Under the pieces are notes generated by a model. It was not told the origin of the DNA and searched no databases. It saw nothing but the letters and a program-made list of their open reading frames with translations. Positions 26,101-34,751 of a DNA stretch of 64,000 bases are shown piece after piece. The DNA comes from Dryomyza anilis (lineage: Eukaryota > Arthropoda > Insecta > Diptera > Dryomyzidae): contig OX638133.1 in assembly GCA_951804985.1 (NCBI GenBank), positions 3,306,501-3,370,500 of the forward strand, written 5' to 3'. Positions within the stretch are counted from its first letter, which is position 1. Every line of letters starts with the position of its first letter. The position numbers were made by a program, and so were the translations under genes.

Positions 26101-29100
26101 ATTTTTGCTGCAAAGTATTTCGTCGTTGTTTGTGATGATATGTTCAAAATTTAACGATAATTGTTTTATTTATCTTTTATAAAAACAAAAACCAAAAAAA
26201 AAAAATGTGCATTATTTAACTAAAAAAAAAAATAATACAAATAACCCAAATTACATATAATACATTTCGATTTTAAGCTAAAATATTTTGTGGCTCGTAA
26301 GCAATTCCGCGAAGCATTAAAACCGTACGATGTTAAAGACGTTATAGAACAATATTCCTCTGGCCATGCGGATCTTCTGAATCGCGTTCGGAATTTGCAA
26401 TTTAGGTGAGAAACCACGATCACGATCTCTACTAACTATCACAACAGCTACTACAATGCAAAAAAAAAAAAAAACAACAAAAAAAATATATATTTTCTTA
26501 AAAATATCGTATGTACATTTGTGTGAATCTGTAACAAAAACAAAGAACGAAAAAAATAAGTATCATCTTTTTAAAACTCTCAAGTTACTTTTTTATCGAA
26601 CAATTATATTTTTATTTCTTAATCGTACCGTTTCGAACTGAAGCCATATTTGATAAAAAAACAACTTTCTTTCCTTCGTTGATTAAGTAACGCATTCTGA
26701 ACCTTGCAGCTTAGTCAAGATCTAGATTTACTATATCTGAGTCCGCACTTAGCGTAAAGCAGCCTATATTGTGGGGTGCATTACTTTTGAGCTCCAACGA
26801 CACTCTATCATGCATTAAGTATTTTTAAGTTATCATCCCACCTAAACATCAATCATACTCATTTTAACGACAATCTGATTGTAACGTTGAAGCATACTGA
26901 AAAAATGATGATAATGATTTCAATATTTTCGAAACACCAAACCTAATAGGCTGGATCAGATACTTGGAAAACAGGGTTCGAAGGCAAAGGACGTCTACGC
27001 ATCCAAGATAAGTTTAGCCTCGCGCGTGGTCAAGGTCGAAAGATCAGTAAGTACTCGGAAGTATTTGAACTCAAAATATATATGACCTATTTAATATTCA
27101 CAGGTAGCGGATATTGAAGAAAAACTAGATATTTTATTAAAAGCTTATATGCAAGACCGGGAACGGTTATCAGCGCTTCCATTAGTTTCTCAAGTTCAGC
27201 AACATTCCTGTAGTACTAATAATCAGAATCCCCCCGGTGGCGGTGGAGGCGGCGAAGGCGGCAGTGGTGGTCCAGCGGGGGGAGTTCTTTATGAATCCGG
27301 CGCAGGTGCGGATGGTGACAGTGGTATCACTGGCGCTGATGTAGTTATAGATGGTAGAATAACGTCCTACAATCAGATGGGCACCAGTGCAGGTCCATCG
27401 GCAGCTCACAAGGTAGGTGTTTCGATGATTAAGTGATGCGAGGGATATTTATGGGGATTTTCGGATATTTCGGATATTTGGGGCATTGAAATGTAATGGG
27501 AAGAAATCAGAAAGCTTTTGATACAAAATCGACCTTTGTCACATTCAAATATTTAATAATATCCCGAGACAAAATCTCGGCCATTTGTCAGCTATATTTC
27601 CGACAATCACACATATAAATGGTGTATTTTGGGAAGTGTATAGTAGGTTCACGCTATACTTTGGTAAAGGATAGAAAACAGACAGCTCCGACTTTGTCCG
27701 TGTCAATTATGTCGAAGAAATGTTTATAAACTACCTCGACCCTGCCCAAAATTTTGTCTGGGAATCAGAAGAAAAAATGTCTGACATTTTCAAGAATATT
27801 TTGGGCATATTTCCGGCGGGTTATTACATCATCTGGAATTTAAAAGGCAGATTTCCGTCATATTTTGGGAATGGGAAAAAATCATGCTGTTTTTGATACA
27901 AACTTCTGCCCTTTTATGGAATATACAGGGTTGTTCAACAGGGACGCTACAAAAGGATTCCAATTTCGGTCGTAAATTTTAATAATTTCGTCTCGTTGTT
28001 GGCTCGTATAACTTTTCATCATGAAATGGCAAACCTTACTGAAGAGAAATGTCAAAAGAGCGGCAAGAAATATGGCGTCGTTTGATGTCCCTGTTGCCCT
28101 ACTTTTGTAGCGTCCCTGTTGAAAAAACCTTGAAAAAAACTTTTGTAGCGCTCTTATTGAAAAACATTTTATATTCAGCAAAGAAACACATATACACAAT
28201 TAGAAGGAAGGTTAGAGGAAGGTTAGAGGAAGGTTATCAAATTTTGTGGAATATGAAAGGTATATTCCCTTCATATTTTGGGTCTGGAAAGAAAATATGC
28301 AGCTCCGGCTTTGTTAGCTTGAAATCTTTGTCTTCGGCAAATGTTATTGAATTATAAAGGCAGATTCCGGGCAGAAAGCAGACAGCTTTTACAATTGTTT
28401 AAATCAAACTCAGCTTTTGCTACAAACTCCTGCTTTGTTTGCTTGAAGGCTTTCGATAAAATATTTCTAAACAAATGTAATGGAATTTTAAAGGCAGATT
28501 CCGGGCATATTTTGGGAATGGAAAGAAAACAGACATCTTCCGAAATCTTTCGAAAATACCCCGACACAACATTTCAGACATTTTTCAAGAATATTTTGGG
28601 CATATTTCCGGCAAACACTTAGATAAATGAAAGTTTTTGGAATGTTTCAGGCAGATTATCAAATTTTATAGAATTCTTAAGGAAGATTTTGCGATAAGGC
28701 AGAATATAAATAGCTTTTGACACAAACTCCGACTTTAACTGCTTAAAATTTTCGATAAATCGTTTTAAAATAGCTCTGGCCTAGTACCAAAAATGTTGTC
28801 TTAGGAAAGCAAACATTTTCCAAACTTGTACCTTATTATTCTCCGTTCACTGTGATGAGCTTACCACATTTGTACCTTTTTGTGCCTTCTTTCGATAAAT
28901 CGTTTTTAAACTTCGCTGACCCAGTGCCAAAAATCTTGTCTCAGGAAAAGAAACATTTTCTAATCTTGTACCTTCTTATTGCCAGTTCACCATGATGAGC
29001 TCACCACTAGCAGCCGCATACAACGAACGAGTCATCAGCGCACAGAGACGACCGCCTATGCATCGAGGATACTCTGATCTAGGGAATCGTGTTAAGAAAC

Positions 29101-32100
29101 GTGTTACATTAAGGTACGTTTACATTAAAATAGCGGTATATAATATAAAAATTTATCTTAATCTTCGATTATCAGATCGATACCTCAGCAATACACAGAG
29201 CAGTGCTCCGCTGGCCCGGACAATGTAGTGATCGTAGTGCCTGAGCTGGACGCAGATCCCTTGGACTCTGTAGTACTGGGCCGCTTGAGCGGTGAACACG
29301 AGGTGTGCCTGGCCGGCGACAGCATCGATGGAGACATGGATCCCAACAGTCCGAAAACGATAACGGAGAGTTCAAGTAAATCAAATGCGCTTTGTAGTTA
29401 TAAGAGTGTTGTATTTTAAAATAATTTTAACATCACGAGGTTTGTTAAATGCTCCTTTTTATTCGAATAACAAATCATTTTACTTTGTAGTCGTTACACA
29501 ACCTAGATCGAAGTTACATCTAGTTGTCAGTTTTTTTTTTTTTTGTTCATTTTTCTTACAATACTACGTTGGTGCAACTGAGAAGGTCGTCGAACGTCAT
29601 GTATCCGCACATTTTAATATTTTTATCTTTATGCAAATTCAATTGCAGCATCGTACGATGGATACTCCTCGACAACGTCCTTATAGCAACGAAAGGACAT
29701 TCAATGCAGCCATCCGAACAACTACATTTCGATTTGGGATGGTAGCAGCTACCAGGCGTACCATTTCGAGGACGATCAGACCACACTGATTTAACCTGTT
29801 CCCTCCTTACTGGTGCACCAAAATCCACAAAAATCCACTAAGTTCACTTACAAACCGCTTGAGTTTTAGTTCTTGTTTAATATGACTGCATTGAATGTGG
29901 AAAACGTAACATAACGTAACGTAATGAGCACAGATACCTACATATGACACTTAAATCATAGACAATGAAAACAAGTCTAATCTTAATTGATTCGTCCACA
30001 ATGATACTAATGAGTTTTACACTTATCCGTACTGAAAATAAAATCTAGTGAGTTCTTTTAACGTGATTTCTGATCGTTTTGGTGTTTGATGTTTCTCCGT
30101 TTTTTCGTTTTTCAATTCCCACCAGTTTTTTTTTTGTTTTATTCAAGATATCTTATTGTATGTGTGTATTTTGATATATCGTATGGTAGTACCATAGTTG
30201 AATTGAATGTACATAATATGTGTATTACACCTTAATTTGCATGTTATGTCTGAATGAACGAATGTTTCAGCTGGTTCCCAGTATAGCTCGAAGTACCCTC
30301 AACCCGTCGGCCATTGGTGATTAGTAGGTAACAGTAGTAATTATTCATCAATCATTGAGGAGATCTTTTTGGTACGGTATTAATTACATATATTTTAAAT
30401 GTATCACTTTGTATTTGTATGAAACATGTCAGCAGAAAATTACCACAATAAAAACAAAACTAATTTCCATTACGGCACAATTCAAATAAGTTATACGAAA
30501 GTTTCAACACATCAAAACTAAATATATTACACACTGTTTTTCTTAATAAACATATTTACGAAGCACACTACTCTATAAAATGGGTACAAAATTTGAATCT
30601 TCTACACAGAAAAAAATAATCGACGTAAATATAGCAACCAATTTTAATTACCCCGACTAATTAATTTACTGCATTGACGTACAAATATTCATATTACAAA
30701 CGGAATTGTTGATTTAACGAAGAATAGCTAATGTTTTCATTAAATTAGAAAATTTAATTGCTGGATTGATTAATGAATGCAATTAATATCGGTTGCTATA
30801 TTTACGTCGATTATTTTTTCTGTGTATATATCATTTCCGTATATATATTTTTCGATTTTGATTGCATACTCAGTTTTTTTCCATCGCATAACAATTCAAT
30901 TTTCGGACCTTTTAAGCCATTTTTTAGAAAAATGCAAAAAATAAAATTTAACAAAATTTTACTTTTATATCTCAATTGACATAATAAGTAGTTGGATCTA
31001 AATTCTAAACGTTTTCATTTTACAAAAAAAAAAGAAAAAAAAATCTTGATCAGCGTCACTCTTGAGTTGACGATATTCGTCCGTCTGCCTTTCTATCTAT
31101 TGAAATCACGATTACATTAAAACTAGAAGTGCTAGATCAATGAAACAATAAAGTTAGATTTTCCATATACATATGCTGTCGGGTATTACAAATGGGCGAG
31201 ATCTGTTAATTGTGACCTGCGATCTGAACACTTTTGTAAATATACCTCATATGCACTAAAACCAAATTTACCAGAAATTCTAAATTGCTGTAAGTATACC
31301 TTGGACAAAGAGTGATAAGACATATTCATGTTGGCCGTCCGTTGGTACGGTATGAAAAATATTTATATTCTTGAACAGTGTTACTTTTCCAGTTGACGAT
31401 GTTCGTCTGTCTGTCTTTACATCTGTTGAAATCATGATTACATTAAAACTAGAAATGCTAGAGCAATAAAATAGTAATATTAGATTTCCCGTATACATAT
31501 GCATTCGGTTATTACAAATTGGTATGGTCGGTTAATAGTAACCTGTGATCTGGCCACTTTTGTAAACATACCTCATAAGCACTAAAAACAACTTTACCAG
31601 AAATACTTCATCATTAAAAGTTTCAGAATTCATAGTCCCTTGTGACCTCTGGATCGTTTAATTTTCTTTTGTTTACATGTTATCACATATGGGTATTTTC
31701 TAGGGTTTCGGACGGTACATTCGTATGCTTAAAACTTTAATATCTCAAAGGAAAATTAATAAATTTACTTCTTTTTTTTTGTACGCGTAGTATTAAAATA
31801 GAACTAAACAAAAAATAGAGAATTCTATACGGTAGATCAAAAGATATAAATTAATTAGTTGTCGTTCCGGACGGGACAAAAACGGAATTTCATTTTCAAG
31901 TTCATATGGATATTCCAAAAAGACAGCGAATTTTGCGTACAAACTATTTTTTTAATTATTTTAAAAAATAGCTGAAATCATGTGCTTTATTTGTAAATTT
32001 ACACATTGTTTCTAAAGTTTTTTCTTAATAAATCACAGAAAAATTCCGGAAGGGACATGACGGATGTGACAAACATTTCTTTCTTTTTCTAAAAATACTT

Positions 32101-34751
32101 TTTGCGTACAATTTATTTTTGTGGTTAATTTAGAAAGATAGCTGATGCAATTTACTTTATGTTTGTATATGTACACTTTGTTCCTAAACAGCCTAACTAA
32201 TAAACGAAATAATGTCGGCTTTAAAGAAAGTATCAGCTTTTTGACAAATAAATATTAGAGAAAATTGTCGGAAAAGCTGATACTATCTTTAGAGTCGACT
32301 TTATTTCGTTTATTGGTTAGTCTGAAAGTTTATAGTTTCTTCATAATAAATCACAGAAAAATTCCGAACGGGACAAAAATTTCTTTGTTTTTCTAAAAAT
32401 ACTTTTTGAGTACACATTTTTTTTTTTTGATTGTTTAGAAAGATATCTGAGATAATTTAGTTTTATTTTTGTATATGTCCACTTTGTTCCATTTTATTAT
32501 ATATATCGTAATAAATCGCAGAATAATTCCGGATGTTCGGTATGAAAATTTGCACTACGATTTTTTGCTAAAAAGAAGTTTATATCTGACAATAATTAAT
32601 ATTAACATTATTACGAAATTATTACAAAGTGATGTACGATTCGAATATCCAGAGATTATTTTTTGGTTTATATTTTTTTTCCTTTTTTGTGAAATTTTTT
32701 TTTTTTTTTGATTTTTATTTGCACTTTTGGTACTCAAAGCTACGTACGTGACAGATTTGAGCATTTTGAAATATTACGGTCGTGGTGACGTTTTTCTGCA
32801 AATGCCCAATGGGGATTTATAGTTAGTTTGAACTGACAGCCCTAGTAGAAATTTTGGTAGGGCCATGTTCATGAAGTGATCATGTCATTATTTGTGATGA
32901 TCGGGATATGACGAGGCCCATAATGTCCTTGTAACGCAGTGTTCTGATCATGTATTGACATCAGGCCATGATCATGTACTGATCGGGCAATTCCCCATTT
33001 TAATATTTACCCGACAATTTCCTTGTCTGAGCCCGAGCATAATAGGGTTTCTCTCATTAATCTCGATCATTGCCTGAAGCTAATTTCGTTATGAGGAACA
33101 AATAATGTAGCTATGATCGGGAAAATTGACTGTTTAGATAATGTTAACCCTGCTATGGTAAGCATGATAAGGGCATGCAAAGGCAATGATCATATTTTCT
33201 CTAATAGGGCTTACGAAAACCCGATCATTTCCCGATGACGCATCGGGCAAATTTCTACTAGGGATCATAGCGAACTAATCATTGCATTTTTAACTTGTCA
33301 CACCTACCCAATACAAGAACATGATCAGGCCATGAAAATCTCTTCCCTAATCGGTAAAATTTGATCTCGGGAAAGGTACTTGAAATTTCAATTGAAATTT
33401 TATTTACAACGATACGTTAAAGAAAAAAATACTTGCAATCAAAATCAGCAACCTCGAATTATATAGAAATGATGATATATGAGATGCCAACCGTTTTGAG
33501 TAGTGTAAATTCCGAAAAGCATTACCGATTTCATCAACGTTTTTCGAAAATATTTTATATACTTAGCTTTGTTTACAATTGTTTCAAACATATATGTTTT
33601 TTTTTTTTTAATATGTGCCACTTAATATCGTGTAAGTTTAAAGTCGCTTGCGCTTTCTTCAACTACCTACCTTTTTCCGTATGAAATTCTGTACAACATC
33701 CAAAAACTATTTTTTTTTTTTCAAACCTAAGCTAATAATTTCTTGATTTTATTAAGTGGTCGATATATTGATTTTCGCACCTTTTGTAGAGAAACTCAAC
33801 ACATTACATCGATATTTACAGTAATTCTCATGGACGAGGAGGTCGAGGATCTGGAGGAGGAGGATCTCGATTGCGAGGGAGAAATGGACGAATCGCCGCC
33901 ATGGGACATCTATGGCGATGGTGATCTAGATGCCGATCTAGATGTCGACTGTGATGAGACCACTGAAGACACTGCCTTATTGCGTACAACAACGCGTACC
34001 GCTATTATAGTCACTCCCATCAGTCCTGTAAGTTCTGGCATCCAAAAATCAATAATATGCCGGCATGTAACAATATGGGATCTATATTTTATTTAAATTT
34101 CAATTTAATGAAGGGCTGTGCGATTGTCATAACAATTTCTGTTTAATCGAGATTTTTGATTAATCAAAAAATCTATATTTTGATTAATCAAAAATCTCAA
34201 TTAATCAGAATTATGAATTCAAACGAATTTGTTACTTAAAGGGCTGTGCCATTGTTGTATCAATTTCTAATTAATCGAGATTTTTGATTAATCAATTTTG
34301 ATTTAATTGGTTAATCAAAAAACTCGATTATTCAGGATTATGAAAAAAATAAGACTATTTTTAATTATTAAAATCAATTAATATGAAACTTGATTAAGCA
34401 GAAAACTATATTATGAATTATTCAATATTTTGATTAATCAAAATTTGTTTAATTGATAAATTATACAGCTCTAGTCATTTGCTACTGCATAATTTCATTT
34501 TTTAATACACCATAAATGTAGTTCAAACAAATTCAAGTTTAAATATTTGAATTTCGATCAAAAGTTAATTTGAAAACATGTCCGATTCTGAAAATTAAAT
34601 TGATTCTAATTTTTTTATTTAACCATTCCAGGTCAGCTCTGCCCATGACTTTGCGCGATTAGAAATCGAGAGTCGCAACGCATGCTCGACAGGGTCATCG
34701 TCCGGCGCCCCCGATAACTCTGCGCATCTTCTTCGACCAGACTCCGGATAG
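10926..34751 (+). CDS. KCNQ: KCNQ potassium channel, C-terminal exons (partial gene)
   Basis: This is the gene-level entry. The product is a Kv7-type voltage-gated K+ channel subunit (M-current) in the plasma membrane. Only the cytoplasmic C-terminus is in the window. Exons in phase order are 10926-11110, 14908-14994, optional 15581-16003, 22211-22281, then 22473-22600 or 26278-26405, then 26950-27046, 27104-27412, 28986-29113 and 29176-29375. The 3' end is either 29649-29686 (to 29794 by readthrough) or 33822-34027 plus 34632-34751. Recognition rests on the calmodulin-binding helix B/helix C core ([20 protein letters not shown], then EQY..GH), which is diagnostic of KCNQ channels, and on the tetramerising coiled coil beginning [13 protein letters not shown]1-S6, the pore and helix A are upstream of the window. 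All junction phases agree. The inferred splicing has no transcript support here. Confidence 0.93.
11833..12094. mobile_element. MITE, 'tacacagaaaaaaat..cgacgta' family, copy A
   Basis: The ends tacacagaaaaaaatactcg and cgattattttttctgtgta are inverted. The body carries the inverted phrase ccagcaatgaaattcac. TA lies at both borders, consistent with a TA target duplication (Tc1/mariner type, inference). Other copies lie at 30603-30826 and 43014-43733. Confidence 0.8.
12330..12870. repeat. TATCG-rich dispersed repeat copy
   Basis: The region is similar to parts of 6110-7800 and 44222-44960, with the phrases cgatatcgcaatatttttcg and ctcgtaacgatatcgaaacg. It produces open frames on both strands, but these follow from the repeat composition. 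It is non-coding. Confidence 0.6.
13266..13560. repeat. Dispersed ~300-bp repeat, copy 2
   Basis: This is the second copy of the unit at 8868-9165, in the same orientation with roughly 10-20% differences by eye. It is directly followed by TATCG-type repeat sequence, as though the two had moved or been duplicated together. Confidence 0.6.
14908..14994 (+). CDS. KCNQ: KCNQ exon: [16 protein letters not shown] segment
   Basis: The acceptor is tttgcag and the donor gacg|gtaagt. The 87-bp exon is phase 1 in and phase 1 out. It encodes an acidic/Ser-rich linker, [20 protein letters not shown], then AISKKNSD. This is the variable linker between helices A and B of KCNQ. It can join either the cassette exon 15581-16003 or directly 22211-22281 without a change of frame. 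Confidence 0.85.
15581..16003 (+). CDS. KCNQ: KCNQ symmetric cassette exon (or alternative 3' end)
   Basis: The acceptor is aaaacacag. The frame entered from the previous exon is open for 150 codons, from [10 protein letters not shown] to a TAG at 16033. A donor gaa|gtgcgt at 16004 would end the exon in phase 1 after 423 bp (141 codons), so it could be included or skipped without a frameshift before 22211. If that donor is not used, the protein ends ...[11 protein letters not shown] and lacks helices B-D, calmodulin binding and tetramerisation. The peptide is hydrophilic, Ser/Asn/Asp-rich, with one hydrophobic patch ([18 protein letters not shown]). Base composition is markedly GC-richer than the flanks, which supports coding. 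Which end is used cannot be decided here. Confidence 0.72.
16130..16508. mobile_element. MITE with cacagaaaaaaatTCAT ends
   Basis: The ends gcacagataaaaaaaagttcat and atgaatttttttctgtgtgt are inverted. The body is made of attatgaat/attcataat phrases. It is related to the elements at 36454-36958 and 37106-37974. Confidence 0.65.
16800..18170. repeat. AT minisatellite, ~17-19-bp unit
   Basis: About 75 imperfect tandem copies of a unit like tttgaatttttcgtaaaaa cover 1.4 kb. Variants replace cgtaaa with cttaaa, ctaaaa or attgtaa. On the minus strand this gives long artefactual frames of Lys/Ile/Phe/Tyr repeats. No gene is implied. Confidence 0.9.
18756..18889. mobile_element. Hairpin element, ~60-bp arms
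   Basis: The left gcataatcatagacaattta and the right taaattgtctatgattatg are inverted and pair further inwards (agcagctttttgacaa against ttgtcaaaaaagtcg). It is a short foldback without coding capacity. Its internal layout resembles 32191-32322. Confidence 0.7.
19214..19370. repeat. 21-bp palindromic tandem repeat
   Basis: Seven essentially perfect copies, then a broken one, of gatcataatatgatcctcag plus t. Each unit contains the 15-bp palindrome gatcataatatgatc, so the array can fold repeatedly. The low divergence suggests recent expansion. Looser gatca motifs continue from 19130. Confidence 0.92.
20682..21490. mobile_element. TIR element with a nested foldback
   Basis: The ends tacacccaaagaacgaatca and attatttttttgtgtgta are inverted. 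The body repeats caact/agttg phrases (cagttggggcaac, agttgttgcaac), like a degenerate self-complementary array. It is interrupted by the separate hairpin at 20878-21000. Confidence 0.6.
20878..21000. mobile_element. 123-bp nested foldback with ccctagcgctccaac ends
   Basis: The left ccctagcgctccaacatgtt and the right aacacgttggagcgctaggg pair almost perfectly. Pairing continues through gcaaagacgaagtcagc and gctgacttcgtatttgc. The loop is about 50 bp. Base composition differs from the AT-rich host element around it, which fits a later insertion. Confidence 0.8.
22211..22281 (+). CDS. KCNQ: KCNQ exon: start of helix B
   Basis: The acceptor is ttccgcacag and the donor cggaag|gtaagt. It enters in phase 1 and leaves in phase 0. 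It encodes [20 protein letters not shown] then FIRK. The AIRFIRK end, joined to (M/L)KYFVAR in the next exon, is the start of calmodulin-binding helix B. The acidic DEDDEP run precedes it. Confidence 0.93.
22473..22600 (+). CDS. KCNQ: KCNQ exon 5a: helix B/helix C, first alternative
   Basis: The acceptor is ttttgaacag and the donor aatag|gtacaa; the exon is 128 bp, phase 0 in and phase 2 out. It encodes [20 protein letters not shown], then [20 protein letters not shown]. This is the most conserved part of KCNQ channels: the calmodulin-binding end of helix B and the start of helix C. It is homologous to the exon at 26278-26405, which has the same length and phases, so only one of the two can be used in a transcript. 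Confidence 0.95.
22601..26277 (+). other. Intron between the two alternative KCNQ exons
   Basis: This 3.7-kb intron separates the mutually exclusive exons. 22620-23880 and 25560-26270 look unique and AT-rich. The middle is a ~1.65-kb minisatellite. The acceptor of the second exon (tttcgattttaag) has a weak pyrimidine tract with purines near the AG, as expected of a regulated site. Confidence 0.65.
23880..25540. repeat. ~50-bp minisatellite with higher-order pattern
   Basis: About 30 imperfect copies of a unit like ctgagtcttgggcgagaact, then acttaatcagtcctcggtgt, then gtcagttctgg. Variants (ggtttgccagtgctggctta; gcataattccatctgttccg) recur in order roughly every 250-300 bp, suggesting a higher-order repeat. 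It lies wholly between the two alternative KCNQ exons. Confidence 0.85.
26278..26405 (+). CDS. KCNQ: KCNQ exon 5b: helix B/helix C, second alternative
   Basis: The acceptor is gattttaag and the donor tttag|gtgaga; the exon is 128 bp, phase 0 in and phase 2 out. It encodes [20 protein letters not shown], then [20 protein letters not shown] and QF. It is the paralogue of exon 5a with about a dozen substitutions (RKF to KQF, AAGHV to [13 protein letters not shown] to NRVRNLQF). The changes affect the calmodulin contact surface and the head of helix C, so the exon swap may tune calmodulin or PIP2 response or assembly (inference). Length, phase and homology all point to mutually exclusive use. Confidence 0.93.
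26950..27046 (+). CDS. KCNQ: KCNQ exon: helix C end and linker
   Basis: The acceptor is cctaatag and the donor gatca|gtaagt, phase 2 in and phase 0 out. It encodes [20 protein letters not shown], then [19 protein letters not shown] continues the helix C register of both alternative exons, as in vertebrate KCNQ (family knowledge). The KVERS end leads into the coiled coil of the next exon. Confidence 0.92.
27104..27412 (+). CDS. KCNQ: KCNQ exon: tetramerising coiled coil and Gly-rich tail
   Basis: The acceptor is attcacag and the donor cacaag|gtaggt; the exon is 309 bp, phase 0/0. Residues 1-18 ([18 protein letters not shown]) form the helix D coiled coil that governs subunit assembly in the family. 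Then come a Gln/Asn-rich stretch and the Gly-rich run [16 protein letters not shown], followed by an Asp/Gly-rich end. The Gly-rich part is probably an insect-specific disordered linker. Confidence 0.92.
27413..28985 (+). other. KCNQ intron with decayed repeats
   Basis: I see no exon. Phrases such as aaaggcagattccgggcatat and ggaatggaaagaaaacagac recur 4-5 times between 27440 and 28760, which suggests an old tandem array of roughly 150-250 bp. Two copies of a ttcgataaatcgttttaaa block occur near 28750 and 28890. A truncated foldback sits at 27928-28127. Confidence 0.55.
27928..28127. mobile_element. Truncated copy of the 'ttcaacagggacgctac' foldback
   Basis: It shares gggttgttcaacagggacgc at the left and gcgtccctgttgaaaaaacc at the right with the full element at 61970-62268. 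Most of the left arm is missing, and the right arm (atgaaatggcaaacctta onwards) is intact. It is followed by a partial third end, ttttgtagcgctcttattga, also seen after the full copy. Confidence 0.8.
28986..29113 (+). CDS. KCNQ: KCNQ exon: [19 protein letters not shown] segment
   Basis: The acceptor is tattgccag and the donor ttaag|gtacgt, phase 0 in and phase 2 out. It encodes [20 protein letters not shown], then [20 protein letters not shown]. It is basic, Arg/Pro-rich and probably disordered after helix D. An alternative acceptor at ccactag would shorten it by about eight residues. It joins the next exon as ...VTLR|SIPQQ. Confidence 0.85.
29176..29375 (+). CDS. KCNQ: KCNQ exon: acidic tail before the alternative 3' ends
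   Basis: The acceptor is cgattatcag and the donor ttcaa|gtaaat, phase 2 in and phase 1 out. It encodes [20 protein letters not shown], then [20 protein letters not shown] and a segment ending SPKTITESS. The phase-1 end fits both 29649 (Thr codon) and 33822 (Ile codon), which makes this the branch point for two C-termini. Confidence 0.88.
29649..29794 (+). CDS. KCNQ: KCNQ alternative terminal exon with in-frame UAG and 35-codon extension
   Basis: The acceptor is attcaattgcag, entered in phase 1. It encodes [12 protein letters not shown] and then TAG at 29684-29686, followed at once by CAA. The same frame stays open for 35 codons, [20 protein letters not shown] then [15 protein letters not shown], to TAA at 29792. 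The extension has coding-like composition and no repeats. The ends TTSL (termination) and TTLI (readthrough) both fit class I PDZ ligands (S/T-x-hydrophobic). The TAG also forms a possible splice acceptor (ccttatag), but entry there in phase 1 gives a different frame of 18 codons. AATAAA lies at 30037. Confidence 0.75.
30037..30042 (+). terminator. AATAAA for the short KCNQ 3' end
   Basis: A canonical polyadenylation hexamer lies in gaaaataaaatctagtg, about 245 bases after the TAA. A GT/T-rich stretch (gttttggtgtttgatgttt) follows within 40 bases. Confidence 0.45.
30603..30826. mobile_element. MITE, 'tacacagaaaaaaat..cgacgta' family, copy B
   Basis: It has the same ends and body as 11833-12094 (tacacagaaaaaaataatcg; cgattattttttctgtgta; ggattgattaatgaatgcaa), with some internal deletion. 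Confidence 0.8.
31050..31620. repeat. Direct duplication, period ~318 bp
   Basis: Two copies share gacgatattcgtccgtctgc (or gacgatgttcgtctgtctgt), attacattaaaactagaa, catatgc..cgg.tattacaaa and aaatataectcata-like ends, by eye about 85% alike. The opening resembles the 8868/13266 repeat (ccgtctgcctt). Non-coding. Confidence 0.6.
31860..32560. repeat. ~310-bp imperfect tandem repeat
   Basis: Three diverged units share aatcacagaaaaattccgg, gacaaa.atttcttt and aaaatactttttg.gtaca, near 31900, 32035-32130 and 32345-32410, with a fourth partial unit near 32515. One unit carries the hairpin 32191-32322. Confidence 0.6.
32191..32322. mobile_element. 132-bp hairpin, cctaactaataaacgaaata ends
   Basis: The left cctaactaataaacgaaata and the right tttcgtttattggttag are inverted. 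Pairing continues through gctttaaagaaagtatcagc and gctgatactatctttagag. The loop is about 25 bp. It interrupts the local tandem repeat, consistent with insertion. Confidence 0.75.
32839..33263. mobile_element. TIR element with ccctagtagaaatttt ends
   Basis: The ends ccctagtagaaattt and aaatttctactaggg are inverted 15-mers. The body repeats ggccatgatcatgt, gatcggg and cccgat phrases and is GC-richer than the flanks. There is no open frame. Confidence 0.75.
33822..34027 (+). CDS. KCNQ: KCNQ exon: acidic segment of the long C-terminus
   Basis: The acceptor is atatttacag and the donor cagtcct|gtaagt. It is phase 1 in (completing an Ile codon) and phase 0 out. It encodes [20 protein letters not shown], then [20 protein letters not shown], a second acidic run and the basic/Thr end [14 protein letters not shown]. 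The strong acidic bias (over 40% Asp/Glu in the first 50 residues) is striking and may act as an electrostatic element near the membrane or calmodulin (inference). Confidence 0.85.
34100..34480. repeat. Duplicated AT-rich inverted repeat in the last KCNQ intron
   Basis: Two copies of a unit starting agggctgtgc.attgt, with cgagatttttgattaatcaa and its complement repeated, make a self-pairing block. Non-coding. Confidence 0.55.
34632..34751 (+). CDS. KCNQ: KCNQ final exon (long C-terminus)
   Basis: The acceptor is aaccattccag, phase 0. It encodes [20 protein letters not shown], then [19 protein letters not shown], and stops TAG at 34749. It is Ser/Asp-rich and does not end in a PDZ ligand, unlike the other terminal exon. 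The following 500 bases are AT-rich 3' UTR with CAAACAAAC runs. Confidence 0.85.
   Translation, partial: VSSAHDFARLEIESRNACSTGSSSGAPDNSAHLLRPDSG

Larger units (their letters stand above)
30043..33821 (+). other. KCNQ intron before the long 3' end
   Basis: There is no coding sequence. It holds a MITE (30603-30826), a duplicated block (31050-31620), a ~310-bp tandem repeat (31860-32560), a hairpin (32191-32322) and a TIR element (32839-33263). Confidence 0.65.
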
